Assembly: GCF_007954405.1 (NCBI RefSeq)
Contig: NZ_CP042344.1
Location: 1,798,001-1,862,000, forward strand
Source of the DNA: Comamonas flocculans
GTDB taxonomy: Bacteria > Pseudomonadota > Gammaproteobacteria > Burkholderiales > Burkholderiaceae_C
Direction of reading: 5' to 3'
Length of the DNA stretch: 64,000 nt
The notes below the pieces were generated by a model. It was not told the origin of the DNA and searched no databases. It was given only the letters and a program-made list of their open reading frames with translations. The position numbers were made by a program, and so were the translations under genes. Numbering within the stretch: position 1 is the first letter of the stretch; each line of letters begins with the position of its first letter. Positions 25,838 through 36,710 of this stretch are shown here, piece by piece.

Positions 25838-26872
25838 ATGAACCCCATCACCCCACAGGAGGCGCTGCAGCGCACCATCGAACACCGCGAAATCTTCCAT
25901 GACGAGATGCTGCACCTGATGCGCATGATCATGCGCGGCGAGCTCTCGCCGGTGATGACGGCGGCCATCGTCACCGGCCTGCGCGTGAAGAAGGAAACCA
26001 TAGGCGAGATCACCGCCGCGGCCGAGGTGATGCGCGAGTTCTCCACCAAGGTGCAGGTGGCCGACACCACCCATCTGGTGGATGTCGTGGGCACCGGGGG
26101 CGACGGTGCCGGCACCTTCAACATTTCCACCTGCGCCACCTTCGTCGTTGCCGCCGCCGGCGCCCGGGTGAGCAAGCACGGCGGGCGCAGCGTCTCCAGC
26201 AAGTCGGGCAGCGCGGACGTGATGGAGCAGCTGGGCGTGAACCTGCAGCTCACGCCCGAGCAGATCGCGCGCTCGGTGGCCGAGGTGGGCATAGGCTTCA
26301 TGTTCGCGCCCAACCACCATCCGGCGATGAAGAACGTCGCGCCGGTGCGCCGCGAGATGGGTGTGCGCACGCTGTTCAACATCCTCGGGCCGCTGACCAA
26401 CCCGGCGGGCGCGCCCAACATCCTCATGGGGGTGTTTCACGAAGACCTGGTGGGCATCCAGGTGCGCGCGCTGCAGCGCCTGGGCGCCGAGCACGCGCTG
26501 GTGGTCTACGGGCGCGACGGCCTGGACGAGATCAGTCTGGGCGCGGGCACGCGCGTGGGCGAGCTCAGGGACGGCGTGGTGCGCGAATACGAGATCCACC
26601 CCGAGGACTTCGGCCTGCGCATGGCCGGCACCCGGGCGCTCAAGGTAGAGACGCCCGAGGAATCCCGGGCCATGCTGATGGGCGTGCTGCAGGGCGAGGA
26701 AGGCCCGGCGCACGACGTCGTCTGCCTGAACGCGGGCGCGGCGCTCTATGCCGCGGGCGTGGCGCACAGCATCGCCGACGGCCTGCGCCGCGCGCAGCAG
26801 GCGGTGGCCAGCGGCGCTGCGCGCGCCAGGCTCGATGCCTTCGTGGCCTTCACCCAGGGCTGCAAGGCATGA
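25838..26872 (+). CDS. trpD: Anthranilate phosphoribosyltransferase
   Basis: The 344-residue enzyme carries the signature [18 protein letters not shown], the glycine-rich PRPP-binding loop, then [20 protein letters not shown] and [18 protein letters not shown]. It transfers phosphoribose to anthranilate, the second step of tryptophan synthesis. GGAG 6 bp upstream supports the ATG at 25838; a longer open frame upstream runs through the repeat and the end of trpG in another frame. Its stop overlaps the trpC start (ATGA), so the two are translationally coupled. Confidence 0.97.
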   Translation: MNPITPQEALQRTIEHREIFHDEMLHLMRMIMRGELSPVMTAAIVTGLRVKKETIGEITAAAEVMREFSTKVQVADTTHLVDVVGTGGDGAGTFNISTCATFVVAAAGARVSKHGGRSVSSKSGSADVMEQLGVNLQLTPEQIARSVAEVGIGFMFAPNHHPAMKNVAPVRREMGVRTLFNILGPLTNPAGAPNILMGVFHEDLVGIQVRALQRLGAEHALVVYGRDGLDEISLGAGTRVGELRDGVVREYEIHPEDFGLRMAGTRALKVETPEESRAMLMGVLQGEEGPAHDVVCLNAGAALYAAGVAHSIADGLRRAQQAVASGAARARLDAFVAFTQGCKA

Positions 26873-27678
26873 GCGCGGTGCCCGACATCCTGCAGGCGAT
26901 CTGCGCCACCAAGGCCCAGGAGGTGGCCGCCGGCAAGGCGCGCATGCCGCTCACCACCCTGCGCGCCCGGGCCGAAGCCGCCGCGCCGGCGCGCGACTTC
27001 GTCGCCAGCCTGCGCGCACGCATCGCCGCGGGGCAGGCGGCGGTGATCGCCGAGATCAAGAAGGCGAGCCCCAGCCAGGGCGTGATCCGGGCCGACTTTC
27101 AGCCCGCGCAGCTTGCGCGCAGCTACGCCCGCGGCGACGGCGCGCTGGCGGCGGCCTGCCTGTCGGTGCTGACCGACGCGCCTTACTTCCAGGGCGCGCC
27201 CGAATATCTGCAGCAGGCGCGCGCGGCCTGCGCGCTGCCGGTGCTGCGCAAGGACTTCATGATCGACCCTTGGCAGGTCCATGAGGCGCGCGCCATGGGC
27301 GCGGACTGCATCCTCCTGATCGCCGCCTGCCTGGAGGACGGCCAGATGGCCGACATGGAGGCGCTGGCGCACGCCCTGGGCATGGCGGTGCTGGTGGAGG
27401 TGCACGACGCGCCCGAACTCGAACGCGCGCTGCGCCTGAAGACACCGCTCATCGGCATCAACAACCGCAACCTGCGCAGCTTCGAGGTCAGCCTGCAGAC
27501 CACGCTGCGCCTGCGCCCGCAGGTAGCGCCCGACCGCCTGCTGGTGGCCGAATCGGGCATTGCCACGCGCGCGGACGTGCAAACCCTGCGCGCGGCTGGA
27601 ATTCAGGCCTTTCTCATAGGGGAAACGCTGATGCGCTCGGACGATCCGGGTCTGGCTTTGGGGCAATTGTTCGGGTAA
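26869..27678 (+). CDS. trpC: Indole-3-glycerol phosphate synthase
   Basis: The 269-residue TIM-barrel enzyme contains [16 protein letters not shown] (catalytic Lys and phosphate site), [29 protein letters not shown] and [12 protein letters not shown], the complete family signature. It closes the indole ring from carboxyphenylamino-deoxyribulose phosphate. It is monofunctional, with no TrpF fusion. It is the last gene of the trp cluster here; trpF, trpB and trpA are elsewhere. It overlaps trpD by 4 bp. Confidence 0.97.
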   Translation: MSAVPDILQAICATKAQEVAAGKARMPLTTLRARAEAAAPARDFVASLRARIAAGQAAVIAEIKKASPSQGVIRADFQPAQLARSYARGDGALAAACLSVLTDAPYFQGAPEYLQQARAACALPVLRKDFMIDPWQVHEARAMGADCILLIAACLEDGQMADMEALAHALGMAVLVEVHDAPELERALRLKTPLIGINNRNLRSFEVSLQTTLRLRPQVAPDRLLVAESGIATRADVQTLRAAGIQAFLIGETLMRSDDPGLALGQLFG

Positions 27679-27742
27679 ATTGCAATCGGTTACGTTTTCG
27701 CGGACCGATCATGTACTCGCTCGTCTTTCCCCTGCGCCGGCC

Positions 27743-29146
27743 ATGGCGGATGCTGGCACCCGCTCGCTGAATCTCCCGGCAGGTGAACTGCGCTGGCTGG
27801 CCCTGGTCTGGTTGCTGGTGGGTCTGTTGCTGGCCGGGGTGCTGTGGCTGGTCAAAGGGCAGGTCCAGGAGCGCGAGGGCGCGCTGCTGGCGCAGCAGGC
27901 GCGCATGCTGTCCTCGCTGCTGGCGCAGCAGATGGTGACGCTGGACGGCATGCTGGCGGTGCTGGCCGACGCCCCCGAACACACACGCGAGGAAGCGGCC
28001 ACGGGCAGCGGCTGGCTGCTGCGCCAGGTGCAGGCGCAGGCCCGCCTGGCGGGCGGCATCGTGGCAGTGCTCGACGGGCAGGGCGTGGTGCTTGCGGCGA
28101 GCGACGGCGCGCTCATCGGCACGCGCCATGACGGCGAGCCCTTCTTCGAGCCGCTTCGCCGCGCACCGTCGGCGCAAACCCTCTACCTCGGACCGCCGCA
28201 CCGGCAAGGCCTCATGGGCGATGCGCTGGTGCTCTCGCGCGCCATCGTCTCGCCGCGCGCGCAATTGCTTGGCGTCGTATCGGCGGCGTTCGATCTGTCG
28301 CTGCTCAAGCGCAGTTTCGCCGAGGTCCGGATGGCGCCCGACGCGGTGGCGCAGCTCATCTATGGCGAGCAGGCCATGCTCATCCCCCTGGGCGACGACA
28401 GCGCGGGCGCTGCCCTGGACCCTACCGCCCAGGGCCTGGCGCTCATGCGCCACCGGGCCCTGGGGGTGCCTGCCAGCGTGCAGCAGGTGGCTGTCCACGG
28501 GCAGTCGCCCGAGCTGCTCGCCGCGGTGCAAAGCCTGGGCCTGCCAGGCGTGGTCACCGACCGGCCGCTTACCCTGAGCGTGGCGCGCAGCACGCGCGCC
28601 ATCATGGACAACTGGCTCGCGCTGGCCAGGGCGCTGGGGCTCTTGTATCTGTTCAGCACCATGGCCGCGCTGGGCGGCCTGCTCTGGGTGCGCAGACGCC
28701 GGCGCAGGCGCCAGGCGAAGCGCCAGCACGAGAGGCAGGAGCTGCACAACCTGCAGGCGCGCTGGAACGCGGTGCTGCATGCCACGCACATCGGCATCTG
28801 GGACTGGGATCAACGCACGCGGCGGGTGTACTACTCGCCGGCGGTGCAAACCATGCTGGGCTACGGGGAACATGAATTCGGCACGAGCTGGCATGCCTGG
28901 GCGAGTCTGCTGCACCCGGACGATCGGGGGGCCTGCTGGGGCGCTTGCGCGAGTTCCTTCGCCAGCGCGAGGAAGTGTTCTTCGAGAACGTGCACCGCAT
29001 GCGTCGCAAGGACGGCAGCTACCAGTGGGTGGAGGTGCGCGGGCGCGTGGTGGAGCGCGACGACGCCGGCCGGCCGCTGCGCGTCGCCGGGGTGCAGAGC
29101 GACATCAGCCAGCGCCGCGAGCTGGAAACCCGGCTGGAACGCCTGA
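27743..29146 (+). pseudogene. Frameshifted PAS/GGDEF protein, N-terminal part
   Basis: The reading frame encodes a transmembrane segment (LALVWLLVGLLLAGVLWLV) and an extracytoplasmic sensor region of about 260 residues. A second transmembrane segment follows (near ALGLLYLFSTMAALGGLLW), then a basic stretch and the start of a PAS domain (ATHIGIWDWDQRTRRVYYSP, LLHPDDRG). It then loses sense. One extra G in the six-G run at 28926-28931 would continue it as GLLGRLREFLRQREEV into the next frame. The tail after 28931 up to 29146 is therefore out-of-frame. The start at 27743 is the first ATG in frame; no good ribosome site is seen. Confidence 0.7.
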
Positions 29147-30774
29147 GCGCCGGCGTGCCCGGTGCACTGTTCGAATACCGGCGTGATCCGAACGGCCGCG
29201 ACAGCTTCCCCTTCTGCACCGACAAGATCAGCGAGCTGCTGGAGCTGACGCCGGCGCAGCTCAGGCAAAGCGCCGGCCACCTGCTCAAGCGCGTGCATCC
29301 GCAGGATGTGGCGCCGCTGCTGCGCAGCCTGCTGGTGTCGGTGCAGAACCTCACGCCCTGGCGCCATTCCTACCGCGTGCTCCTGCCCAGCGGCGAGGAG
29401 CGCTGGATCAGCGGCATGTCGCAGCCGCGGCGCGCGGACGGTGGCGCAACGCTGTGGAGCGGCTATCTCTGGGACACGACGCAGGAGCACGCGCTGCGCG
29501 AGCGTCTGGACATGCTGGTCGAGAACGTGCCCGGGCTGCTCTACCAGTCGCGCCTGGAGCCCGACGGGCGCAAACACTTCGCCTATGCGAGCAAGGGCGC
29601 GATTGCGCTGTACGGCGTGACGCCCGAGCAGATGTGCAGCGACGCGCAATCGGTGTTCGCGCGCTTCGAGCGGGCCGACTTTGACAGCGGCATGCAAAAG
29701 CTCGCCGCTTCCGCGCGCGACCTGACGCTGTGGAGCCACGACTACCGGGTCAACCTGCCCGGCCAGCCCCAGCGCTGGGTGCGCGCCCAGGCGCGGCCCC
29801 AGCGCCTGCCAGGCGGCGCGGTGCAGTGGCACGGCTATGCCCAGGACGTGACCGAAGCGCGCGCCCAGGCCAGCCGCCTGCAGGAGGCGCAGCAACTGCT
29901 GGACCATTTGATGCGCGAGATGCCGGTGGCGCTGTGCATGGTCGACCAGGACGGCCTGTTCTACTACCGCAACCGCGCTTTCGAGCAGTACTTCGGCTAC
30001 GGTCCCGAGGAGGTGATCACGCGCGAGCGCTGGTGGCACGAGGTCTATCCGGACGAAGACTATCGCGCGCAGATGTGGCGGCAGTGGAACGACGCCAAGG
30101 CCAATGCGCCGCAGCACGGGGGGCGCATCCTGCCGGGGGATGCGCGCATGTGGACGCGCAGCTCGGGCCAGCGCATCATGTCGGTGAGCGGCATGGCCTT
30201 CGGCGAGCACTACCTGCTGGCCTTCGTCGATCAGACCGAGCAGCACGCGCGCAGCGAGATGCTGCGCGAGATGGCCTACATCGACGCGCTCACCGGCGTG
30301 GCCAACCGGCGCCAGCTCGACCTCACGCTCAAGGCCGAGTGGGGGCGCTGCCGGCGCAGCGGCCAGCCGCTGGCGCTGCTGATGATCGACATCGACCTGT
30401 TCAAGGCCTTCAACGACCTCTACGGCCACCAGGAGGGCGACGAATGCCTGGCGGCGGTGGCCGGCGCCCTGCGCGCGGGCCTGAGCCGCGCGCACGATCT
30501 GGTGGGCCGCTACGGCGGCGAGGAGTTCCTTTGCGTGCTGCCGATGTGCGACCTCGACGGTGGCCTGCGCAAGGCTGAAACCCTGCGCCAGGCGGTGCAG
30601 GACCTGGCGGTGGTGCACGAGGGCTCGAACGTGGCCGGCGTGGTCACCGTCAGCGTGGGCGTGGCCGCGCAGTTGCCCGACGAGCTGGGCGATGCCCAGC
30701 AGCTGGTGGCGCAGGCCGACCGGGCGCTGTACCTGGCCAAGCAGCAGGGGCGCAACCGGGTGGCGGGGGGCTGA
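28945..30774 (+). CDS. PAS/GGDEF diguanylate cyclase, C-terminal part of the frameshifted gene
   Basis: The 609-residue frame continues the PAS module broken upstream (RRKDGSYQWVEVRGRVVERD). It then has further PAS-like repeats (about 80-190, 190-310 and 320-440) and a GGDEF domain. GGEEF (30514-30528) is intact, with DIDLFKAFNDLYGHQEGDECL before it, and RAHD five residues upstream matches the product-inhibition I-site. It should make cyclic di-GMP if expressed. In an unbroken gene it would form one protein with the N-terminal membrane sensor. It ends base-to-base with the convergent queA. Whether the break is real or a sequencing error in a G run cannot be told here. Confidence 0.8.
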   Translation: MREFLRQREEVFFENVHRMRRKDGSYQWVEVRGRVVERDDAGRPLRVAGVQSDISQRRELETRLERLSAGVPGALFEYRRDPNGRDSFPFCTDKISELLELTPAQLRQSAGHLLKRVHPQDVAPLLRSLLVSVQNLTPWRHSYRVLLPSGEERWISGMSQPRRADGGATLWSGYLWDTTQEHALRERLDMLVENVPGLLYQSRLEPDGRKHFAYASKGAIALYGVTPEQMCSDAQSVFARFERADFDSGMQKLAASARDLTLWSHDYRVNLPGQPQRWVRAQARPQRLPGGAVQWHGYAQDVTEARAQASRLQEAQQLLDHLMREMPVALCMVDQDGLFYYRNRAFEQYFGYGPEEVITRERWWHEVYPDEDYRAQMWRQWNDAKANAPQHGGRILPGDARMWTRSSGQRIMSVSGMAFGEHYLLAFVDQTEQHARSEMLREMAYIDALTGVANRRQLDLTLKAEWGRCRRSGQPLALLMIDIDLFKAFNDLYGHQEGDECLAAVAGALRAGLSRAHDLVGRYGGEEFLCVLPMCDLDGGLRKAETLRQAVQDLAVVHEGSNVAGVVTVSVGVAAQLPDELGDAQQLVAQADRALYLAKQQGRNRVAGG

Positions 30775-31869
30775 TCAGGGCGCGGCGCGCTGCAGCAGCA
30801 TGGCGTCGCCGTAGCTGAAGAAGCGATAGCGCTGCGCCACCGCGTGGCGGTACAGCCGCATGACGTGCCCGTAGCCGGCGAAGGCGCTGACCAGCATCAT
30901 CAGCGTGCTCCTGGGTAGGTGAAAGTTGGTCACCAGCAGGTCGACCACGCGAAAGTCGAAGCCTGGCGTGATGAAGATGTCGGTGTCCGCGCTGCTCAGG
31001 CCCGTGCGCGCCCAGGATTCGAGCGTGCGCACCGTGGTGGTGCCTATGGCCAGCACCCGCCCGCCGCGCGCGCGGCACCGGGCAATGGCAGCGAGCGTCT
31101 CGGGCGGGATGCAATACCACTCGCTGTGCATGTGGTGCTCGGCGATGTTCTCGGTCTTCACCGGCTGGAAGGTGCCCGCGCCGACGTGCAGCGTCACCTG
31201 CGCGCTTTGCACGCCGCGCTCGGACAGGGCGGCGAGCACGCCCTCGTCGAAATGCAGCGCGGCGGTGGGCGCGGCCACGGCTCCGGGCGTGTGCGCGAAG
31301 ATGGTCTGGTAGCGCTCGTTGTCCTCGGCCTCGTGGCGGTCGTGCCCGCCGGCCTGCTCGCGCCGGATGTAGGGCGGCAGCGGCAGGTGGCCGTGCCGGC
31401 GCATCAGCTCCCAGGGCGTTTCCCCCGCGCCGCCCTGCAGGCGCAGCCGGAACAGCGGCCCCCGGGCGTCGGGCCAGCGCGCAAGCAGCACCGCGTCAAA
31501 GCCGCCCTGCGCCGCGCCGCCGGCAAAGTGCAGCCTCGCGCCTGGCGCGGGCTTCTTGCTGACCTTCATGTGGGCGAGGACCTGGCCGTCGGCCAGCACG
31601 CGCTCGATCAAGAGCTCCACCTGGCCGCCGGTGCCTTTCTCGCCGAACAGGCGCGCCTTCACCACCTGGGTGTCGTTGAACACCATCAGGTCGCCAGGCG
31701 CCAGCAGCGCGGGCAGCTGCCTGAAGATCAGCTCGCCCGGCGGCCAGCGGCGCCCGTCCAGCAGGCGCGAGCCGCTGCGCTCGGGCGCGGGGTGCTGGGC
31801 GATCAGTTCGGGGGGCAGGGCGAAGTCGAAGTCGCCCAGGGTGTAGGCATGGTCCGCAGGGAACGTCAT
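30775..31869 (-). CDS. queA: S-adenosylmethionine:tRNA ribosyltransferase-isomerase
   Basis: The 364-residue protein opens [20 protein letters not shown]. It contains [41 protein letters not shown] and [20 protein letters not shown], the QueA signature segments. It transfers the ribosyl part of SAM to 7-aminomethyl-7-deazaguanine in tRNA, making epoxyqueuosine. Length is normal. It is convergent with the GGDEF gene with no gap. Upstream, the HD-GYP gene on the same strand ends 69 bp before its start. Confidence 0.97.
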   Translation of the reverse strand: MTFPADHAYTLGDFDFALPPELIAQHPAPERSGSRLLDGRRWPPGELIFRQLPALLAPGDLMVFNDTQVVKARLFGEKGTGGQVELLIERVLADGQVLAHMKVSKKPAPGARLHFAGGAAQGGFDAVLLARWPDARGPLFRLRLQGGAGETPWELMRRHGHLPLPPYIRREQAGGHDRHEAEDNERYQTIFAHTPGAVAAPTAALHFDEGVLAALSERGVQSAQVTLHVGAGTFQPVKTENIAEHHMHSEWYCIPPETLAAIARCRARGGRVLAIGTTTVRTLESWARTGLSSADTDIFITPGFDFRVVDLLVTNFHLPRSTLMMLVSAFAGYGHVMRLYRHAVAQRYRFFSYGDAMLLQRAAP

Positions 31870-31938
31870 CGGGGGCGCGTGGCTGCCGCGAAAAGGGGCC
31901 GCGCATGGTCTGTGTGCAAGAGCCTGATTGTCGCGCGC

Positions 31939-33165
31939 TCAGGCGCTCACTGCCGCCTCGGTCCAGAGTTCATCCAGGTCGGGGAAATTCCACTTCGAGG
32001 GCTCCTCGCGCCCGGCAATGCCGTCGCGGCAGCCGGGTGCGGCCAGGTGGATGACTTCGGGCGCGATGCGCATTTCGGACTTGGTCGAATAGAAGGCCTT
32101 GACCACCGGCGCGACCAGGGTCTCGCGCGACTGCTCCAGCACCACCGCCAGGCGGCCCGAGTTCAGCCGCACCAGCGAGCCGGTGGGGTAGATGCCCAGG
32201 CTCTTGACGAAGGCCTGGAACACCACCGGGTCCAGGTGCCCCTTGGTCCATTCGGCCATGCGGCGTATCGATTCGGCCGGGTCCCAGCCGCGCTTGTAGG
32301 GGCGGTTGGAGGTGATGGCGTCGTACACGTCGCAGATCGCGCCCATGCGCGCGAGCAGCGAAAAGCGCTCGCCGCTCAGGCCGTCGGGGTAGCCGCGCCC
32401 GTCCATGCGCTCATGGTGGTGGCGCACCACGTCCAGCACCGCCGCGTCCACGCTGCCGGCCTCGTGCAGCAGCTTCCAGCCCTCGTGCGGGTGGGTCTTG
32501 ATGTGCTCGAACTCCGCGTCGGTGAGCCGGCCCGGCTTGTTCAGCACGCTTTGGTCCATCATCGCCTTGCCCAGGTCGTGCAGCAGCCCGGCCATGCCGG
32601 CGGTGCGCAGCTGGGCCTCGTCCAGGCCGAGCTGGCGCCCCAGCGCCACCATCAGCGCACACACCGCCACCGAGTGCATGTAGGTGTAGTCGTCGGCCGT
32701 CTTCAGCCGCGCCAGGCTGATCAGCGCGCCGGGGTTGCGCATCACCGAATCCGAAATCTCCTGCACCAGGCCGCTGGCCACCACGGTGTCGGGCGCCTTG
32801 CCCAGGCGCACCTCGCTGAACATGGACACCACCGCCTGCCGTGCCTTGTTGCAGATCAGCGCGGCGCGGCGCATTTCGTCCCGCGTGCCGGTGGGGCTGC
32901 GCTGCGCCGTGCCGGGTTCGGGCGGCGGTTCGGGGACGGTTGCCGGCGCGCTGCCAGCGGTGTTGGCGGGCGCGCGCTGCACGTCCTTGCCGCGCGCGAT
33001 GTCGATCATCACCTCGCGTATGGGCGTGGCGCGGATGCGTTCGAGGTCGCGCGCGCTGTCCAGCAGAAAGCGCGAGCGCCAGAACGGATGGTCCATCCAG
33101 GAGCCGCAGAACTCATGCACGAACATGCCGAGGGCGAGGTCATCAACGGAAATACGCTTGAGCAT
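31939..33165 (-). CDS. HD-GYP domain cyclic di-GMP phosphodiesterase (copy 1)
   Basis: The 408-residue protein has an N-terminal DUF3391-like region (MLKRISVDDLALGMFVHEFC) and a Pro-rich linker (about 65-95). An HD-GYP domain carries HSVAVCALMVALG, AGLLHDLGKAMMD and HHERMDGRGYPDGL. The metal-binding HD pair and the GYP motif are intact. Family members hydrolyse cyclic di-GMP. It lies immediately downstream of a close paralogue (35-bp gap), with identical opening MLKRI and shared C-terminal blocks ([32 protein letters not shown]). The pair is evidently a tandem duplication. Confidence 0.93.
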   Translation of the reverse strand: MLKRISVDDLALGMFVHEFCGSWMDHPFWRSRFLLDSARDLERIRATPIREVMIDIARGKDVQRAPANTAGSAPATVPEPPPEPGTAQRSPTGTRDEMRRAALICNKARQAVVSMFSEVRLGKAPDTVVASGLVQEISDSVMRNPGALISLARLKTADDYTYMHSVAVCALMVALGRQLGLDEAQLRTAGMAGLLHDLGKAMMDQSVLNKPGRLTDAEFEHIKTHPHEGWKLLHEAGSVDAAVLDVVRHHHERMDGRGYPDGLSGERFSLLARMGAICDVYDAITSNRPYKRGWDPAESIRRMAEWTKGHLDPVVFQAFVKSLGIYPTGSLVRLNSGRLAVVLEQSRETLVAPVVKAFYSTKSEMRIAPEVIHLAAPGCRDGIAGREEPSKWNFPDLDELWTEAAVSA

Positions 33166-33201
33166 TGCGCAGAAAAAAAGGGTGCTTGCGCACCGCGGCG
33201 T

Positions 33202-34467
33202 TCAGGGAGGCAGGGGCAGGCCCGACCAGAGGGTATTCAAATCGGAAAACCCCCACCGGGCGGGGTCTTCGCGCGCGGCAATCCGGTCCCCGGCTGCGGC
33301 ACGCGACAGGTCGATCAGTTGCGGCGTGATGCGCTCGCCCGTGTGCAGGCTGTAGAAGGCCTTGACGCGCGGCGCCAGCAGGGTGCCCGGAGACTGCTCC
33401 TGCACCACCGCCAGGTGCCCCGAGGCCAGGCGCACGAGCGAGCCCGTGGGGTAGATGCCCATGCATTTGACGAAGGCCTGGAAGATGCGGCTGTCAAAGT
33501 GCCCGCGCGTCCATTCGGCCATGCGCCTGAGCGCGTCCGACGGGTCCCAGCCGTTCTTGTAGGGCCGGTTGGAGGTGATGGCGTCGTACACGTCGCACAC
33601 CGCGTTCATGCGCGCCAGCAGGTGGATGTCGGCGCCCATCAGGCGGTGCGGGTAGCCGCTGCCGTCCATCTTCTCGTGGTGGTGCAGGCAGGCGTCGAGC
33701 ACCTGCATGGGCATCTTGCTCACGCGCAGGATCTCCAGGCCGAAGGCCGGGTGGCTGCGCATGATGTCGAACTCCTCGTCGCTCAGGCGCGCCGGCTTGT
33801 TCAGGATGGCGTCGGGGATGCGCGCCTTGCCCACGTCGTGCATCAGCCCCGCCAGGCCCGCCATGCGCACCGTGGCCTCGTCGAGCTGCAGCTGGCGCGC
33901 CAGCGCCATCATCAGTGCGCAGACCGACACCGAATGCATGTAGGTGTATTCGTCGGCGGTCTTCAGCCGCGCCAGGCTGATCAGCGCGCCGGGGTTGCGC
34001 GCGAGCGACCCGGCGAGCTCGTCCACCGTCGCCTGCGCGCCCTGGGCGTTGATCGCCTGGCCCATGCGCGCTTGCTCGAACATCGACAGTACCTGCTCGC
34101 GCGCGCGGTCGCAGATCGTGCGCGCACGCTGCAGCTCTTCGCTGGTGCTGGTGGGCGAGAGGTCGGCCAGCGGCGCGGCCAGCGGCAGCGGCGTGGGCGC
34201 CAGCTCGGGCTGCAGCTCGGCCAGCGCGCTCTGGATCTGTGCCTCGGCCTCGTCCGCAAGCACCGGCTCGGCGGCCTCGGCCACGTCGCGGCCCCTGGCG
34301 GTATCGATCCAGACCTCCTGGATGGAGCTGTCCCGGATGCGGGCAATGTCCTGCGCGCTCCTGAGCAGAAAGCGCGTGCGCCAGAACGGGTGCTCCATCC
34401 ACGAGCCGCAGAACTCGTGGATATACATGCCTGCGGCAAGATGGCGGACGTGTATGCGCTTGAGCAT
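33202..34467 (-). CDS. HD-GYP domain cyclic di-GMP phosphodiesterase (copy 2)
   Basis: This encodes 421 residues from the ATG at 34467, chosen because the paralogue begins with the same MLKRI; an ATG at 34506 would add 13 residues. The layout is the same as copy 1: DUF3391-like start ([19 protein letters not shown]), a variable Ala/Pro-rich linker (about 65-110), then HD-GYP with [13 protein letters not shown] and [14 protein letters not shown]. The canonical KARIPD after HD is fully kept here. It is divergent from recG; an alternative longer start would overlap the recG GTG region. Confidence 0.92.
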   Translation of the reverse strand: MLKRIHVRHLAAGMYIHEFCGSWMEHPFWRTRFLLRSAQDIARIRDSSIQEVWIDTARGRDVAEAAEPVLADEAEAQIQSALAELQPELAPTPLPLAAPLADLSPTSTSEELQRARTICDRAREQVLSMFEQARMGQAINAQGAQATVDELAGSLARNPGALISLARLKTADEYTYMHSVSVCALMMALARQLQLDEATVRMAGLAGLMHDVGKARIPDAILNKPARLSDEEFDIMRSHPAFGLEILRVSKMPMQVLDACLHHHEKMDGSGYPHRLMGADIHLLARMNAVCDVYDAITSNRPYKNGWDPSDALRRMAEWTRGHFDSRIFQAFVKCMGIYPTGSLVRLASGHLAVVQEQSPGTLLAPRVKAFYSLHTGERITPQLIDLSRAAAGDRIAAREDPARWGFSDLNTLWSGLPLPP

Positions 34468-34520
34468 GCCCCGGGCGGCAGATAGGCTGGAATGGATGGC
34501 GGCCATGGTAGCCTGTTTGG

Positions 34521-36644
34521 GTGAGCGAGGCACCCCGCAATCCAGCGAAATTGTCAACTGCGCGGCGCAGCCCTGCCCAGCAGGCGCTGGCCCGGCTGGG
34601 CCTGCTCAGGGACATCGACCTGGCGCTGCATCTGCCGCTGCGCTACGAGGACGAAACCCGCATCACCGCCATTCGCAGCGCGCGCGAGGGCGAGGTGGCG
34701 CAGATCGAGGGCGTGGTGGTGCACAGCGAGGTGCAGCTGCACCCGCGCCGCCAGCTGGTGGTGGTGCTGGACGACGGCAGCGGCCGCTGCGAGCTGCGCT
34801 TCTTCAGTTTCTATCCCTCGCAGCAAAAGACCATGGCCGTGGGCGAGCGCCTGCGCGCGCGCGGCGAGCTGCGCGGTGGCTTCTGGGGGCGCCAGATGGT
34901 GCACCCGGCGTTTCGCAAGGCCCAAGGGCCGCTGCCCGCCGCGCTCACCCCCGTTTATCCGGCCAGCGCGCAGCTGCCCCAGGCCTATCTGCGCCGCGCG
35001 GTGGCGACGGCGCTGGCGCGCGTGCCGCTGCCCGACACCGTACCCGAGGCGCTGCTGCCGCCGCTGCCGCAGTTTCAGGTCAAAAATGAGGGTAAACGCT
35101 TGTGGGGCCTGCGCGAAGCGCTCCTTTTCCTGCATCACCCGACGCCCGACGTGGCGCTGGCCACGCTGCAGGACCACAGTCACCCCGCCTGGCAGCGCCT
35201 GAAGGCCGAAGAGCTGCTGGCCCAGCAGCTGTCGCAGGCGACGGCGCGTGCCCAGCGCGCGCGCCAGCATGCGCCGGTGCTGGCGCTGCCCCGGGCCGGC
35301 GAGGGGCTGCATGCCGCGCTGCTTGCCCGCCTGCCGTTCGCGCTCACCGCGGCGCAGCAGCGCGTGGGCGCCGAGATTGCCGCCGACCTGGCGCAGGCCC
35401 AGCCCATGCACCGCCTGCTGCAGGGCGACGTGGGCGCGGGCAAGACGGTGGTGGCGGCGCTGGCCGCCTGCCAGGCCATGGACGCGGGCTGGCAGTGCGT
35501 GCTGATGGCGCCGACCGAGATCCTGGCGCGCCAGCACTTTGCCAAGCTGGTGCAGTGGCTCGCGCCCCTGCTCGAAGCGCGCGGGCAGGCCGTGGCCTGG
35601 CTCGCCGGCGGGCAGAGGAAGAAGGAGCGCGCGGCCATGCTCGCGCAGATCGCCGGCGGCCAGGCCGCGCTGGTGGTGGGCACGCACGCCGTCATCCAGG
35701 AGCAGGTGCAGCTCGCGCGCCTGGGCCTGGTGGTGATCGACGAGCAGCACCGCTTCGGCGTGGCCCAGCGCCTGGCGCTGCGCCAGAAGCCCGGCGCGGC
35801 GGCGGGCGCGGAGCCGCACCTGCTGATGATGACCGCTACGCCGATTCCGCGCACGCTGGCGATGAGCTATTACGCCGACCTGGACGTCTCCACCATCGAC
35901 GAGCTGCCGCCCGGGCGCACGCCCGTCGTCACCCGCCTGATCGCCGACAGCCGCCGCGATGAGGTCATAGCCCGGCTGCGCGAGCAGGTCGCGGGCGGGC
36001 GCCAGGCCTACTGGGTCTGTCCGCTGATCGAGGAAAGCGAGGCGCTGGACCTGCGCAATGCCACCGCCACGCACACGGAGCTGGCCGGGGAGCTGCCGGG
36101 CGTGCGCGTGGGCCTGCTGCATTCGCGCATGCCGGCGCCCGAGAAGCAGGCGGTGATGCAGGCCTTCCAGGCAGGCGAGCTGGCGCTGCTCGTCTGCACC
36201 ACGGTGATCGAGGTGGGCGTGGACGTGCCCAACGCCAGCCTGATGGTGGTCGAGCATGCCGAGCGCTTTGGCCTGTCGCAGCTGCACCAGCTGCGCGGGC
36301 GCGTGGGGCGCGGCGCGGCCGCGTCGGCCTGCGTGCTGCTCTACGGCACGGGCGAGGGCGGGCGGCTCGGCCCGGGCGCGCGCGAGCGGCTGCGGGCCAT
36401 GGTGCAGAGCCAGGACGGCTTCGAGATCGCGCGGCGCGACCTGCAAATCCGCGGCCCCGGCGAATTCCTCGGCGCACGCCAGTCGGGCGACGCGATGCTG
36501 CGCTTTGCCGACCTGGCCACCGATGGCGCGCTGCTGCAGTGGGCGCGCGAGACCGCGCCGCGCATGCTCGCCGAATACCCTGAGCTTGCGCGCGCCCACA
36601 TTGCACGCTGGCTCGGGGGAAAATCGGAATATCTCAAGGCTTGA
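34521..36644 (+). CDS. recG: ATP-dependent DNA helicase RecG
   Basis: The 707-residue protein starts at GTG 34521. An N-terminal OB wedge domain ([18 protein letters not shown]) binds branched DNA. Helicase motifs follow: [16 protein letters not shown] (Walker A), [14 protein letters not shown] (DExH box), [15 protein letters not shown] and [17 protein letters not shown], then [10 protein letters not shown] and a C-terminal TRG-like region. It reverses stalled forks and migrates Holliday junctions. A short piece near 35080-35100 ([10 protein letters not shown]) may be a relic of the interspersed repeat. oxyR begins 66 bp downstream. Confidence 0.96.
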   Translation: MSEAPRNPAKLSTARRSPAQQALARLGLLRDIDLALHLPLRYEDETRITAIRSAREGEVAQIEGVVVHSEVQLHPRRQLVVVLDDGSGRCELRFFSFYPSQQKTMAVGERLRARGELRGGFWGRQMVHPAFRKAQGPLPAALTPVYPASAQLPQAYLRRAVATALARVPLPDTVPEALLPPLPQFQVKNEGKRLWGLREALLFLHHPTPDVALATLQDHSHPAWQRLKAEELLAQQLSQATARAQRARQHAPVLALPRAGEGLHAALLARLPFALTAAQQRVGAEIAADLAQAQPMHRLLQGDVGAGKTVVAALAACQAMDAGWQCVLMAPTEILARQHFAKLVQWLAPLLEARGQAVAWLAGGQRKKERAAMLAQIAGGQAALVVGTHAVIQEQVQLARLGLVVIDEQHRFGVAQRLALRQKPGAAAGAEPHLLMMTATPIPRTLAMSYYADLDVSTIDELPPGRTPVVTRLIADSRRDEVIARLREQVAGGRQAYWVCPLIEESEALDLRNATATHTELAGELPGVRVGLLHSRMPAPEKQAVMQAFQAGELALLVCTTVIEVGVDVPNASLMVVEHAERFGLSQLHQLRGRVGRGAAASACVLLYGTGEGGRLGPGARERLRAMVQSQDGFEIARRDLQIRGPGEFLGARQSGDAMLRFADLATDGALLQWARETAPRMLAEYPELARAHIARWLGGKSEYLKA

Positions 36645-36710
36645 GCGCGCCCCGGGCGCCCGACCCCCCGACCCCCGACCCCCGACCCATTGCACCTGGC
36701 AGGCCCGCCC

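Noticed and set aside
27711..27770. Short frame starting MYSLVFPLRRPW after trpC
   Set aside because: It is 19 codons long with no good ribosome site and overlaps the start of the PAS/GGDEF gene in another frame; no Trp-rich or other leader logic is seen.
30919..34485. Very long open frame (about 1188 codons) on the plus strand across queA and the HD-GYP genes
   Set aside because: It mirrors real genes on the minus strand in high-GC DNA, its product is low-complexity Arg/Gln/His/Ala-rich, and it matches no family.
35075..35110. Possible repeat relic inside recG (AAAAATGAG, AAACGCTTGT)
   Set aside because: Only a short, partial match to the repeat family; it could be chance, so it is mentioned under recG but not listed as a copy.
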